From: Lichenicoccus sp964245755
GTDB lineage: Bacteria; Pseudomonadota; Alphaproteobacteria; Acetobacterales; Acetobacteraceae
Direction of reading: 5' to 3'
Assembly (NCBI GenBank): GCA_964245755.1
Contig: CAXTNV010000001.1
Location: forward strand, 1 to 64,000
DNA: 64,000 bases
The first letter of the stretch is position 1, and each line of letters starts with the position of its first letter. Shown here one piece after another: positions 8,182 to 17,260 of the stretch. The notes under the pieces are model-generated. The model saw only the letters and a list, made by a program, of their open reading frames with translations. It did not search any database and was not told the origin of the DNA. Both the position numbers and the translations under genes were made by a program.

Positions 8182-9273
8182 GTGCGCGAGCCGCCCCCGA
8201 GATCGAGCCTGATCGTGCACTCCGCCATACCCTTCAACGCCGAGCCGCCGCTCCACCGGCTGCGAGCCGGCTTCGTCACCGCGCAGCGCGACTTCTACGT
8301 GCGCTGCCACGGCGGCATCCCGCAGCTGGATGAGGCGACGCACCGGCTGCGCGTGGGCGGAATGCTCGCGACGCCGCTCGACCTGTCGATGGCGGAGCTG
8401 CGCGGTCGCTTCGCGCATCGCGTGGTTCGCGCGGTGATGCAGTGCGCCGGCAACCGCCGCGCCGACATGCAGACGGTGAAGCCCACCTCCGGCGACCCCT
8501 GGGCGGCCGGCGCGATCGGCAACGCCGCCTGGACCGGCGTCGCCCTGGCCGACGTGCTGAAGGCGGCCGGAGCGCGCGAGGACGCGGGGCTGCACGTCGC
8601 CTTTGACGCCTGCGACACGGTGGAGATGCCCGAGGAGGGGCGGTTCGCCTACGGCGCCTCGATCCCGATGACCAAGGCGATGTCGCCGGAGGTGCTGCTC
8701 GCCTTCGCCATGAACGGCGAGCCGCTGGCGCCGGAGCACGGCTTTCCGCTGCGCGTCGTGGTGCCGGGCTATGCAGGCGTGCGCAGCCCGAAATGGCTGG
8801 CCGCGGTCACCGTGCAGAGCGAGCCTTCCGACAACCACATGCAGGCCCGGGACTACAAGCTGCTGCCGGCCGACATGACGCAGGACACGGTCGACTGGGA
8901 CAGGGGCTTCACGATCTACGACATGCCGCTGAACGCCGCGATCTGCGAGCCGGCCGCGCATGCCGAGGTGAGGGCGGGCGGCACGACGCTGCGCGGCTAC
9001 GCCGTCGCGACCGCGCGCGGCATCGTGCGCGTCGACGTGTCGATGGATGGAGGCCGAAGCTGGAGCCAGGCCAGACTGGAGCAGGACGCGAACGCTCCCT
9101 GGAGCTGGACCTTCTGGACCGCCACCCTGGAGCTGCCGCCGGGAGAGCACGAGCTGGCGGTGCGGGCCTGGGACTCCGCTGGGCAGACGCAGCCGGCCTG
9201 CGTTCGAGACACCTGGAACTTCAAGGGCTACCTGAGTGGCGCCTGGCACCGGGTGCCGGTGTCCGCACGTTGA
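8182..9273 (+). CDS. Sulfite oxidase-type molybdopterin oxidoreductase
   Basis: This 363-residue protein combines an oxidoreductase molybdopterin-binding domain (residues about 30-225) with a C-terminal molybdenum-cofactor dimerisation domain (about 245-355, containing GIVRVDVSMDGGRSW). The molybdenum-ligating cysteine is C88 in MQCAGNRR, and the second conserved block is HGFPLRVVVPGYAGVRSPKWL. GTG at 8182 is the start, with AGAGGAG about 8 bases upstream. No signal peptide or heme domain is seen, so it is a cytoplasmic, cytochrome-less type unlike the exported SorA or YedY proteins. Beside a YeiH-type exporter and its LysR regulator it likely oxidises sulfite to sulfate. A different oxo-transfer substrate remains possible. 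Confidence 0.88.
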   Translation: MREPPPRSSLIVHSAIPFNAEPPLHRLRAGFVTAQRDFYVRCHGGIPQLDEATHRLRVGGMLATPLDLSMAELRGRFAHRVVRAVMQCAGNRRADMQTVKPTSGDPWAAGAIGNAAWTGVALADVLKAAGAREDAGLHVAFDACDTVEMPEEGRFAYGASIPMTKAMSPEVLLAFAMNGEPLAPEHGFPLRVVVPGYAGVRSPKWLAAVTVQSEPSDNHMQARDYKLLPADMTQDTVDWDRGFTIYDMPLNAAICEPAAHAEVRAGGTTLRGYAVATARGIVRVDVSMDGGRSWSQARLEQDANAPWSWTFWTATLELPPGEHELAVRAWDSAGQTQPACVRDTWNFKGYLSGAWHRVPVSAR

Positions 9274-9315
9274 GCGACCCCGGGCCCGCTCCGATCGCCC
9301 GAGCAGGCCCGGCGG

Positions 9316-11379
9316 TCAGCCTTGCCTCGTCCGGGCGTGCGCGCGGTGCTTGGCCGGCGCCGGTGCGGTGGCCGGAGCCGCGGCAGGGCTCTCCTGCGTC
9401 TGCTTGAGTGCATTGGTGCAGGCGCCCTCGCCGACGCCGAGCTGGACGGTAGGCAGGATCGCCAGCGGGAAGAACAGGACGCCGAGCGCCGTTGCCGCTC
9501 CGGCGCGGGCAACCACCTCCGCACCCGGCCGGATCACAGGGCTGCCGAGCTTGCCGGTAACGTTGATCGGGCCGGGCAGCGAGGCCACGCTGAAGTGCGA
9601 CGAGCGGGTGGTGAGCGAGTAGTTCAGCGTCTGGTCGCGCAGGTTGACGTCGCCGCGGCCGATGGTCCGCGCCTCGCTGGTCTGCAGCAGGAAGGTGCGC
9701 GCGGTCAGGACGCCGTCCTTGAGCGGCATGTCGGCGATCAGGCAGCGCAGGTTGGCGCGATTGGGCAGCCCGATCGCGGAGAGCACGGCGTTGCCGACCT
9801 CGAGCCCGGCGATGTCGTGCAGCAGGGCGCTGATGTCGCCGTCGCCCGACGCGATCAGCGTGAGCCCGCCGCTGCCACGGCCGAGCATGGTGGCGACCGA
9901 GTCCCCGGTCGTGGTCAGGTCCGCCTGGCCGCCGATCAGGCCCTGGCCGTGGAAGGCATGGGTCGCCTGCATGATGCGCGAGAGGTCGACGTTGCGGAAG
10001 GTGATGTGCGCCTTGGTGCGCAGGTCGCGGCCCGCCGGATCCAGATCGAAATCCGACGCGATGGTGCCGCGGCCGATGTCGAAGTTGAGCGGATGCACCA
10101 CGATGCGCCCGTCCTGGATGGTGAAGGCGGCGACGATGTTGTCGAGCGGGATGTAGCGTCCCTCGATGCTGTCGCCCTTGTAGTGCAGCTGCACGTTGGC
10201 GATGCGCAGCTTCGGCAGGCTGAACGGCTGGTCGGGCAGGATGTCGCCGCTGCTCTTGGCCTTCTGGATCTCGTGCTTCTGCGCGGCGTTGGCCGACTTG
10301 GAGTCGCCGGGGGTCGCGCCGATGAAGCCGGCGAGGTCGTTCAGGTCGACCTTGCGCGACACCAGGTCGGCCTTGATGTCGGGAACCTTGCCGTGGCTGT
10401 CGACGGCGATGCTGCCGCCGAGGTCGCTGGAGCCGACCGTGCCGCGGAAATGGTCGAACACGATGCTGCGCTGCTTGTAGTCGAGGTTGCCGGTGACCTT
10501 GAACGGCGGCGTGTGCGGGATCGGCACCCCGGTCAGCGGCAGCAGCAGCGCCATGTCGGGGCCCTGGAATACCAGCTTCAGCCGGGCACCGCCGAAGGTC
10601 AGCGGCTGGTCGACCTCGCCGGTCAGCGACACCCGGGTCGGGCCGTTGGCGAGGTGCAGGTCGATCGGATAGGGATGCACCCGATCCTGCAGCGTCAGCA
10701 GCGCGCCGCCGACGAAGCGGCCGGTGATCGGCGCGTGCGCGTAGGTGCCGGCGGCGGTGACCACGACGCGGCCGCCATCGGCGTCCTTCTCGCCGGTGGT
10801 GTGCAGCTGCAGGTTCATGTCGGTCTTGAGCGCGGGATCGACGACGTGGACGTGCCCGTCGCGAATGCGCAGCAGCCCGAGCTTCGGCGGTGGACCGGAA
10901 CCGCTCTTCGCCTTGGTTCCGTTCTTGCTCGCGAACGACCAGCTGGCGGTGCCGTCGGGATGCGCCACCGCCTCGACCACCGGGTGGTCGACGTTGATCA
11001 GCGGGATGGTGATGATGCGGTGGCGGATATAGTCCAGCAGCTCGAAGCCGACGGACAGGTGGTCGATGGTCGCGAACGGCGGATCGACCGGGAAGCCGGT
11101 CGGGTTCTCCACCCGCACGCCGTCGGCGGTGACCAGGGTGGTGCGCCCGAGGCGGACGTGCAGGTGCTGGATGGTGACCTTGCGGTTGAGCGCGGCCGAG
11201 GCCTCTCGATCCACCAGCGGCACGAACCAGTCCCAGCGCCAGAGCAGGATCAGGGCGACGATCGCCAGGGCCACGATCGCCAGCAGGTACGGCCAGACAC
11301 GGCGCCGGGTGCGGGGGTTCCTGCCGGTGGCGGCGGGCGGCGGCGGCGGCGCTCCGGACGCTGCTGAATCCAAGGCCAA
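9316..11379 (-). CDS. AsmA-family inner-membrane-anchored protein
   Basis: This 687-residue protein has a cytoplasmic Pro/Ala-rich start, one membrane anchor at residues about 30-47 (YLLAIVALAIVALILLW) and a long beta-rich periplasmic region. The body shows AsmA-type repeats such as VTIQHLHVRLGRTTLVTADGV near the start, and a C-terminal AsmA domain with GRGDVNLRDQTLNYSLTT and GPINVTGKLGSPVIRP. AsmA-like proteins are long grooved proteins linked to lipid movement between the membranes and outer-membrane homeostasis. The tail after about residue 640 is hydrophobic, then Ala/Pro-rich, and is not conserved. It stands alone between convergent and divergent neighbours. No partner is visible. Confidence 0.88.
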   Translation of the reverse strand: MALDSAASGAPPPPPAATGRNPRTRRRVWPYLLAIVALAIVALILLWRWDWFVPLVDREASAALNRKVTIQHLHVRLGRTTLVTADGVRVENPTGFPVDPPFATIDHLSVGFELLDYIRHRIITIPLINVDHPVVEAVAHPDGTASWSFASKNGTKAKSGSGPPPKLGLLRIRDGHVHVVDPALKTDMNLQLHTTGEKDADGGRVVVTAAGTYAHAPITGRFVGGALLTLQDRVHPYPIDLHLANGPTRVSLTGEVDQPLTFGGARLKLVFQGPDMALLLPLTGVPIPHTPPFKVTGNLDYKQRSIVFDHFRGTVGSSDLGGSIAVDSHGKVPDIKADLVSRKVDLNDLAGFIGATPGDSKSANAAQKHEIQKAKSSGDILPDQPFSLPKLRIANVQLHYKGDSIEGRYIPLDNIVAAFTIQDGRIVVHPLNFDIGRGTIASDFDLDPAGRDLRTKAHITFRNVDLSRIMQATHAFHGQGLIGGQADLTTTGDSVATMLGRGSGGLTLIASGDGDISALLHDIAGLEVGNAVLSAIGLPNRANLRCLIADMPLKDGVLTARTFLLQTSEARTIGRGDVNLRDQTLNYSLTTRSSHFSVASLPGPINVTGKLGSPVIRPGAEVVARAGAATALGVLFFPLAILPTVQLGVGEGACTNALKQTQESPAAAPATAPAPAKHRAHARTRQG

Positions 11380-11561
11380 GTCAGCAAACCTCCGGCGAGC
11401 CTGTGACGATATCGAAACTTAACGCGGCGGCGGCGGACCCGGTTCCGGGAGCCGATGCGGCCGGTCGGCGCGGCTGCAGATCTAGCAGCGGCGCGGCGTG
11501 CAGGCTAGGTCGTGTGGACCCGGCGCTCCGCCGGCCTCGATCCGCCGTCGTCGGAGCCGTC

Positions 11562-13706
11562 ATGCGCCTGCGAACCATCCTGCCGCTTGCCCTGCTCCTG
11601 CTCTGCCTGCCGTGCGCCTCGCCGCCGCCTGCCCGGGCCGACGCGGCGGCCACGCAGGATCCGCCAGCGGCGCCGGCGTTCCTGTCGGCGATCGAGGGCA
11701 AGCCGGCCCTGGACTGGATCGGTGCGCAGAACCGCAGGACCCTCGGCGTGCTGCAGCGCGACCCGCGCTACGGCGGCTTCCACGCCGCCGCCCTGGCCAT
11801 CGCGCAATCACACGACCGGATCCCGGTGCCGAGCGTGATCGGCGGCGCGGTATACAACTTCTGGCAGGACGCCCAGCACCGGCGCGGCATCTGGCGCAGC
11901 ACCGACCTCGCCTCGTATCGCACCGTCTCGCCGCGATGGCGCACGGTGATCGATCTCGATGCCCTGTCGCTCGCCGAACGGGCGAACTGGGTCTGGAAGG
12001 GTGCGGAGTGCGAGGAGCCGGCGGAGCGCCGCTGCCTGGTGCTGCTGTCGGACGGCGGCGAGGACGCCACCACCGCGCGCGAGTTCGACCTGCCTTCCGG
12101 CCGCTTCGTCGCCGGCGGCTTCGTGCTGCCGCACTCCAAGCAGGAGACCGCCTGGGAAGACCCGGACACGCTGCTGGTGGCGCGCGACTGGGGCGCGGGC
12201 GAGGCGGGCGGCAGCCTGACCGCGTCGGGCTACCCGTTCATCGTCAAGCGGCTGCGTCGCGGACAGCCGCTCGACCAGGCGGTCCCGGTCGCGCGCGGCG
12301 TGCCCGCCGACGTGTCCGACGCGCCGGAGGTGCTGGTCGACGGCGACGGGCATCGCGCGGTGCTGATGCATCGCGGCGTCAGCTTCTTCGCCAACGAATA
12401 CCGGCTGGTGACGCCGCACGGCCTGATCCCGCTGGCGCTGCCGCCCAAGGCTACGGTCGCGGCACTGGTCGCCAACCGTCTGGTGGCGAAGCTCGACCAG
12501 CCCTGGCAGCCGGCGGCGGGACCGGCGATCGCCGCCGGAAGCCTGGTGGCGCTCGATCTGGCGCACCCGCAAGCGGCGCCGCAGCTGGTGTTCTCGCCGA
12601 GCCCGCGCCAGTCGGTCGAGGAGGAGGAGGTGGCCGCCACCCGCGGCACGCTGGTCGCGGCGATCACCGACAACGTGCGCGGCCAGGGCTGGGTGTTCAC
12701 CCCCGATGTCCGGAGCTCGGGCTCCCGCGGCTGGAGCGCGCGGCGCCTGAAGCTGCCGGACGACGTGTCGGTGAGCCTGATCGATACCGGTCCGCTGGAC
12801 GACCACGCCTTCCTGCAGGTGACCGGCTTCCTGACGCCGAGCCAGCTCTGGCTCGCGGATGCCGGCAGCGCCGCCAGCACCGAGGTGAAGACGCTGCCGT
12901 CGCAGTTCGACGCCTCCCGCCTGGTGGTCGAGCAGCTCGAGGCCGCCTCGCCGGACGGCACCCGGATCCCGTACTTCCTGGTGCACCGGCGCGACCTGAA
13001 GCGGAACGGCGACAACCCGACCGAGCTCACCGCCTATGGCGGCTTCGGCGTTTCGAGCACGCCGCTGTATTCCGGGGCCGTCGGCCGGCTCTGGCTGGCC
13101 CGTGGCGGGGTCTACGCGCTCGCCAACATACGCGGCGGCGGCGAGTTCGGTCCGGCCTGGCACGAGGCCGGACGCAAGACGCAGCGCCAGCGCGTGTTCG
13201 ACGACTTCGCCGCGGTGGGACGCGACCTGATCGCGCGCCGCATCACCTCGCCGCGCCGCCTCGGCATACGCGGCCGCTCCAACGGCGGGCTGCTGATGGG
13301 CGTCGAGTTCACGCAGCATCCGGAGCTGTGGCGCGCGGTGATCATCGGCGTGCCGCTGCTCGACATGCTGCATTTCGAGACCATGGCGGCGGGCGCCTCC
13401 TGGGTGGACGAGTACGGCAGCGTCTCCAGGCCGGACGAGCGCGCCTTCCTGGCCCGCATCTCGCCGCTGCGGGCGCTGCATGCGGGGGTACGCTATCCCG
13501 AGCCGTTCCTGTTCACCTCGACCAAGGACGATCGCGTCGGCCCGGTGCATGCGCGCCGCTTCGCCTGGCGCATGACCCAGCTCGGCCTGCCGTTCCTGTA
13601 CTACGAGGACACCGAGGGCGGTCATGCCGGCACCGCCAACCTCGGCGAGATCGCGCACGAGCAGGCGCTGGAGGCGACCTACCTGACGCGCCGGCTGATG
13701 GACTAG
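11562..13706 (+). CDS. Secreted prolyl oligopeptidase-family serine peptidase
   Basis: This 714-residue S9A (prolyl oligopeptidase) family protein. I chose the ATG at 11562 because GTCGGAG precedes it by 5 bases and a Sec signal follows immediately (MRLRTILPLALLLLCLP, cleavage near ADA). Residues about 60-430 form the beta-propeller, and the C-terminal hydrolase carries the nucleophile S573 in GRSNGG. The acid lies in TSTKDDRVGPVHARRF and the histidine in EGGHAGTANLGEIA. It would cleave short peptides in the periplasm. The canonical S9A sequence GGSNGG appears here as GRSNGG. An in-frame TTG/ATG region upstream (from 11403) lacks a ribosome-binding site and a signal peptide and was not used. 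Confidence 0.9.
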   Translation: MRLRTILPLALLLLCLPCASPPPARADAAATQDPPAAPAFLSAIEGKPALDWIGAQNRRTLGVLQRDPRYGGFHAAALAIAQSHDRIPVPSVIGGAVYNFWQDAQHRRGIWRSTDLASYRTVSPRWRTVIDLDALSLAERANWVWKGAECEEPAERRCLVLLSDGGEDATTAREFDLPSGRFVAGGFVLPHSKQETAWEDPDTLLVARDWGAGEAGGSLTASGYPFIVKRLRRGQPLDQAVPVARGVPADVSDAPEVLVDGDGHRAVLMHRGVSFFANEYRLVTPHGLIPLALPPKATVAALVANRLVAKLDQPWQPAAGPAIAAGSLVALDLAHPQAAPQLVFSPSPRQSVEEEEVAATRGTLVAAITDNVRGQGWVFTPDVRSSGSRGWSARRLKLPDDVSVSLIDTGPLDDHAFLQVTGFLTPSQLWLADAGSAASTEVKTLPSQFDASRLVVEQLEAASPDGTRIPYFLVHRRDLKRNGDNPTELTAYGGFGVSSTPLYSGAVGRLWLARGGVYALANIRGGGEFGPAWHEAGRKTQRQRVFDDFAAVGRDLIARRITSPRRLGIRGRSNGGLLMGVEFTQHPELWRAVIIGVPLLDMLHFETMAAGASWVDEYGSVSRPDERAFLARISPLRALHAGVRYPEPFLFTSTKDDRVGPVHARRFAWRMTQLGLPFLYYEDTEGGHAGTANLGEIAHEQALEATYLTRRLMD

Positions 13707-13775
13707 CGCGCGCTTGCGTGGCCCTGCCGGATCCTCCACCGTTGCGCGGCGTGCGGGAACGATGCAGGAGGGACG

Positions 13776-14159
13776 ATGGACGGGCAAGCGAGCGGCGGCT
13801 TCGACGTCGAGATGAAGCCGGAGGCCTCCACCGATCCCACGATCGGCAGGTTCTCCCTGGTCAAGCGCTTCCACGGCGAGCTGCAGGCCGACAGCATCGG
13901 CGCCATGCTGGCCATCCGCACCGCCACCGAGGGCTCCGCCGGCTACGTGGCCATGGAACGGGTGACGGGCGTGCTGAACCAGCGGGTAGGCAGCTTCGCG
14001 CTGCAGCACAGCGGCACCATGCACCGGGGAGCCGCAGAGCTGAGCCTGACCGTGGTGCCGGACTCCGGAACCGAGGCGCTGACCGGCATCACGGGGTCGA
14101 TGTCGATCGAGGTCACCGACGGCAAGCACGCCTATGTCTTCCGGTACGGGCTGCCCTGA
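13776..14159 (+). CDS. DUF3224 domain protein
   Basis: This 127-residue soluble protein matches the DUF3224 family over its whole length. That family has a single beta-barrel-like domain, with the recognisable blocks GEGSAGYVAMERVTG-like (residues about 48-62), GSFALQHSGTM and GITGSMSIEVTDGKHAYVFRYGLP at the end. GCAGGAGGGACG gives a strong ribosome-binding site just before the ATG. Members are small proteins of unknown function, often near stress or redox genes. The gene is convergent with the cytochrome-PQQ dehydrogenase gene, whose stop is 9 bases away. No ligand or partner can be named. Confidence 0.85.
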   Translation: MDGQASGGFDVEMKPEASTDPTIGRFSLVKRFHGELQADSIGAMLAIRTATEGSAGYVAMERVTGVLNQRVGSFALQHSGTMHRGAAELSLTVVPDSGTEALTGITGSMSIEVTDGKHAYVFRYGLP

Positions 14160-14168
14160 AGCATCGTC

Positions 14169-15911
14169 CTAGCGGCCGCGACCGGCGTAGGCGACGCGCC
14201 ATATCGTGCCGCCCGCGTCCTCGCTGACCAGCAGGGCGCCGTCCCGGGCGACCGCGACGCCGACCGGGCGTCCCCACACCGCATCGTCGTCGGCGACGAA
14301 GCCGGTCAGGAAGTCTTCGTACTCGCCGGTCGGATCACCCTGCGCGTCGAGCAGGATGCGTATCACCTTGTAGCCGGTGCGCCTGGCGCGGTTCCACGAG
14401 CCGTGCTCGGCGGCGAAGGCGCCGCGGTAGGCGGTCGGAAACGCGTCCGCGTCGTAGAAGCTCATCTGCAGCGAGGCCGAGTGCGGCTGGATCAGCACGT
14501 CGGGCAGGCTCACCCGGCCCGTCAGGTCCGGCCGCTGCCCGCGCAGGCGCGGGTCCTCGTGGTCGCCCAGGTAGTACCAGGGCCAGCCATAGAACGCGCC
14601 CTCGCGCACCCGGGTCACGTAGTCCGGCACCAGATCGTCGCCGAGGCCGTCGCGCTCGTTGGTGGAGCACCACAGCGTCCCGGAGCCGGGTTGCACGGCG
14701 AGGCCCACGCAGTTGCGCAGTCCGGTGGCGAAAGCGCGCCCCTCGCCGCCGTCCGGCGTGAACACCCGCACGTCGGCACGGTTCTCCTCGTCGCCCCAGG
14801 CGGCACCCAGGCCGTGCGTCGCCTCCCAGCGATGCAACGCATCCGGAGGCAGCGGATCAAGTCCGCGCGCCACGTTGGAGCCCGAGCCCACCGACACGAA
14901 CAGGCGTGCGCCGTCCGGCGAGAACGCGATGTCGCGGGTGGTGTGGCCGCCGGTCGTCGGAGCGAGGCGCGGCACCACGGTTTGCGCACCGCCGCGCGCC
15001 TGCAAGTCGCCGTTGCGGTACGGAAATCGGATCACCGCGTTGGTCTCGGCGACGTAGACCCACTTCGGATCCGGACCGCGCGGGTAGAAGGCGATCCCGA
15101 ACGGTGCGTCGAGGCCGCGCGCGAACACCGCCTGCCCTGCCGCCCTGGTCGCACCGTCGGCCGCGCGCAGCACGCGCAGCCGTCCCGCGGCGGTCTCGGC
15201 GACGAACAGGTCGCCGTTCGGCGCGGTGCGCAGCAGGCGCGGGCCGTCCAACCCCTCGGCGAACAGGTCGACCCGGAAGCCCGGCGGCGCATGCGGCACG
15301 GCACCGGCGGGCCGGTCGACCACCTCGGGGCTGTTGCCCGCCGAGGCGGTGGCGAACGGCGCGGGCAGGTCGGCGACGGTGATGCGCCGACGCACGCCGG
15401 GCGCATCGGTGCGCCAGTCGCCGAACGCGGCGCGGCCGGTGAACGCGCTGCCGCTGCCCGGCATGACTGGGACTGACGCCGCCTCGCCCTGCGCCGGCGC
15501 CGCGGGCACGGAAGCGGGAACCGAGGCCAGGTAGGCGATCAGGTCCGCCCGGTCGGCGGCGGCATCGACATGCACCGGCATCGCGGTGCCGGGCACCACC
15601 GCCGTGGGATCGGCGAGGTAGCGGTCGAGGATCGGCGCCTCCCAGGTCAGGCCGATCCGGCGCATCGCCCGGGAGTAGCCGAACCGGGCCGAGCCGGCGC
15701 GCCGGCCCATGACGCCGGCGAGGTTCGGTCCCTGTCCGCCGCCATCCGCGGCCACCGCGTGGCAGAGCTGGCACCGCTGCGCGAACAGCGTGGCGCCGCG
15801 ACCCGCATCGGCACGCGCGGCACCGCCAAGGCAGCACGATGCCAGCAGCAACGCCGCGATGCGGCCGATGCAAGATGACGTCGCCATCTTGCCGGTCCAT
15901 AGGTATGGCAT
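14169..15911 (-). CDS. Cytochrome c fused to a PQQ-type sugar (sorbosone/glucose) dehydrogenase
   Basis: This 580-residue exported fusion. A signal peptide (hydrophobic AALLLASCCLGG, cleaved near ARADA) is followed by a class I cytochrome c domain at residues about 36-130: heme-binding CQLCH at 47-51 and the likely axial Met in PGTAMPVHV. Residues about 190-575 form a six-bladed soluble glucose/sorbosone dehydrogenase propeller, with RLLRTAPNGDLFVAET, GHTTRDIAFSPDG (likely catalytic His) and AEHGSWNRA. Such enzymes oxidise aldoses or sorbosone with PQQ and pass electrons to heme. Having both in one chain makes a self-contained electron relay to the respiratory chain. ATG at 15887 (residue 9) is an alternative start. 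Confidence 0.9.
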   Translation of the reverse strand: MPYLWTGKMATSSCIGRIAALLLASCCLGGAARADAGRGATLFAQRCQLCHAVAADGGGQGPNLAGVMGRRAGSARFGYSRAMRRIGLTWEAPILDRYLADPTAVVPGTAMPVHVDAAADRADLIAYLASVPASVPAAPAQGEAASVPVMPGSGSAFTGRAAFGDWRTDAPGVRRRITVADLPAPFATASAGNSPEVVDRPAGAVPHAPPGFRVDLFAEGLDGPRLLRTAPNGDLFVAETAAGRLRVLRAADGATRAAGQAVFARGLDAPFGIAFYPRGPDPKWVYVAETNAVIRFPYRNGDLQARGGAQTVVPRLAPTTGGHTTRDIAFSPDGARLFVSVGSGSNVARGLDPLPPDALHRWEATHGLGAAWGDEENRADVRVFTPDGGEGRAFATGLRNCVGLAVQPGSGTLWCSTNERDGLGDDLVPDYVTRVREGAFYGWPWYYLGDHEDPRLRGQRPDLTGRVSLPDVLIQPHSASLQMSFYDADAFPTAYRGAFAAEHGSWNRARRTGYKVIRILLDAQGDPTGEYEDFLTGFVADDDAVWGRPVGVAVARDGALLVSEDAGGTIWRVAYAGRGR

Positions 15912-16081
15912 GTCCGACCTGCTCGTGTGGCTTCAGGGCTTGGGTGCCGAGCCCCACTTCAGCCGCGGCAAGCACAGGATCAGCAAGGGCGCCGACACCA
16001 TTCAGCCTGGAGCCCGACCGGTTGCTCGGGATCAAGCCCGAATTGCGAGGATGCGACAAGCCTTCGGGCTTGGCTTACCCT

Positions 16082-16470
16082 GTCGGGATCGAGATCGTTG
16101 AAGATCGCCTTGGCATTCATATCGGGCTCAGGCCGAGAAGGTGATCCTTGACGCATGCGGTAAATGCGAGAGGCTTGCGTCCTGGCGCTCATGGAGGCGG
16201 GCTACGTTGCTGCGATCGTTAATCCAAGGCAGATCCGCGACTTCGCCGAACGCGCTAATTGGATGGCGAAGATTAATACGGTTGATGTCGCCGAACTGGG
16301 TCATTTCGCTAAGGTCTTGCGCCCTCGTATCGTAGCGATACATCGCGAGCCCGGTCGGTGTTGCGCCTGCGAAAGACGAAATCGAGCTGTAGCGCGAAGC
16401 TGATAAGCCATCGATAGTTGCTCTCGCTCACATAAAAAGGCTGCCGATGATTTTGAATGCGAACGGTGCC
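16082..16470 (+). pseudogene. Decayed IS110-family transposase remnant
   Basis: Four fragments in shifting frames together trace an IS110 (DEDD) transposase. 16082-16141 reads VGIEIVEDRLGIHIGLRP, the usual VGIDVSKDRLDV start. 16141-16182 reads VILDACGKCERLAS (family VVLEATGGYER). From about 16182 a third frame reads EAGYVAAIVNPRQIRDFAERAN and then KINTVDVAELGHFAKVLRP. At 16399-16464 KPSIVALAHIKRLPMILNAN matches the C-terminal GKPKKVAL..MRKLLxILNAM block. About 25 residues after the first block and roughly 200 before the last are missing. It cannot make a functional protein. No terminal repeats are expected or seen for this family. Confidence 0.72.
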
Positions 16471-16866
16471 GTGTCGCCCGCTATCGAAGCCTGTGTGTGG
16501 ATCCCCGACGGTGCTGCATGTACGCAGTTGCCAGCTGCATCAAACTCACCAAAACGATAGGATTAATGGTCAGATGCAAGGCGTGGAAGTCGAGAGACAC
16601 TGGACCGCTCCGATGAAATCAGCGGTCAAGCTGAATAAACAGTTCGGCGCGAAATTCCACACCAATTTCTGGTCCTCGAGGGCCACTTTAGCCGAAGCAG
16701 AAGGTCGTTGAATGATGCACCGTGCGCGGTCGCGCACGCTCGCGCGCGATGCATCGCTCGGAATCGAGCCCGGTCACGATCGCGTGTTTAATTCCTGAAT
16801 CGCAACGTGACTACAAATTGCGGAAGTTTCGCCGAGTCGGTGCGGCTTGCGATGGGAGCGATCGCC
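16471..16866. other. Gene-poor, lower-GC stretch beside the IS remnant
   Basis: This stretch has visibly lower GC than its flanks. It holds no reading frame with family-like sequence, no RNA gene and no clear repeat. A short plus-strand frame (16574-16711) has no recognisable motif. It contains a short alternating GC-rich tract (about 16722-16752, with repeated CGCGCGC). It is most simply residual DNA from the insertion that left the IS110 fragment. The 170 bases before the remnant (15912-16081) are equally uninformative. Confidence 0.5.
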
Positions 16867-17232
16867 ATGACACCGCTGCTCATCTGGTTCGATGGTGGCT
16901 GCCCGCTCTGCCGGCGGGAGATCGCGCTGATGCGTCGGCTGGACCGTCGGCACGCCATCCGCTTCATCGACGTGGCTCGCGACGACGCCGGCTGCCCGGT
17001 CGACCGCGACGCCCTGCTGGCCCGCTTCCATGCCTGCGAGGACGGCCGGATGCTGTCCGGCGCCGCCGCCTTCGCCGCGATGTGGCGGGCGATCCCGTGG
17101 CTGCGTCCGCTCGGGCTGGCGGCGCGCGATCGGCGCGTGCTGTGGGTGCTGGAACGGCTGTATCGCCGCTTCCTGCGGCTTCGCCCCACGCTGCAGCGCC
17201 TGCTGCTCCGGTTGGACCGGCCGCGCGCCTGA
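16867..17232 (+). CDS. DCC-family thiol-disulfide oxidoreductase-like protein (DUF393)
   Basis: This 121-residue protein of the DCC/DUF393 family. The ATG at 16867 is preceded by GGGAGCG and places the family signature at the very start: LLIWFDGGCPLCRREIALMRRLD, with the redox pair C12-C15. The later block SGAAAFAAMWRAIPWLRPLG matches the conserved second half. These proteins have a thioredoxin-like CxxC and are thought to act in thiol-disulfide exchange; no substrate is known. The C-terminus is Arg/Leu-rich and probably helical. The gene follows the IS remnant and is convergent with the molybdoenzyme genes, ending 29 bases from them. Confidence 0.85.
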   Translation: MTPLLIWFDGGCPLCRREIALMRRLDRRHAIRFIDVARDDAGCPVDRDALLARFHACEDGRMLSGAAAFAAMWRAIPWLRPLGLAARDRRVLWVLERLYRRFLRLRPTLQRLLLRLDRPRA

Positions 17233-17260
17233 GCCCGCCCGCAGCGGCCGGGCCGAAGGC

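Noticed and set aside
15912..16081. Possible gene fragment between the PQQ dehydrogenase and the IS remnant
   Set aside because: No frame shows convincing family similarity. The region is better treated as non-coding scar.
16722..16760. Alternating CGCGCG-rich tract as a Z-DNA or regulatory element
   Set aside because: Short, in a gene-poor scar, and without any neighbouring promoter-like sequence.
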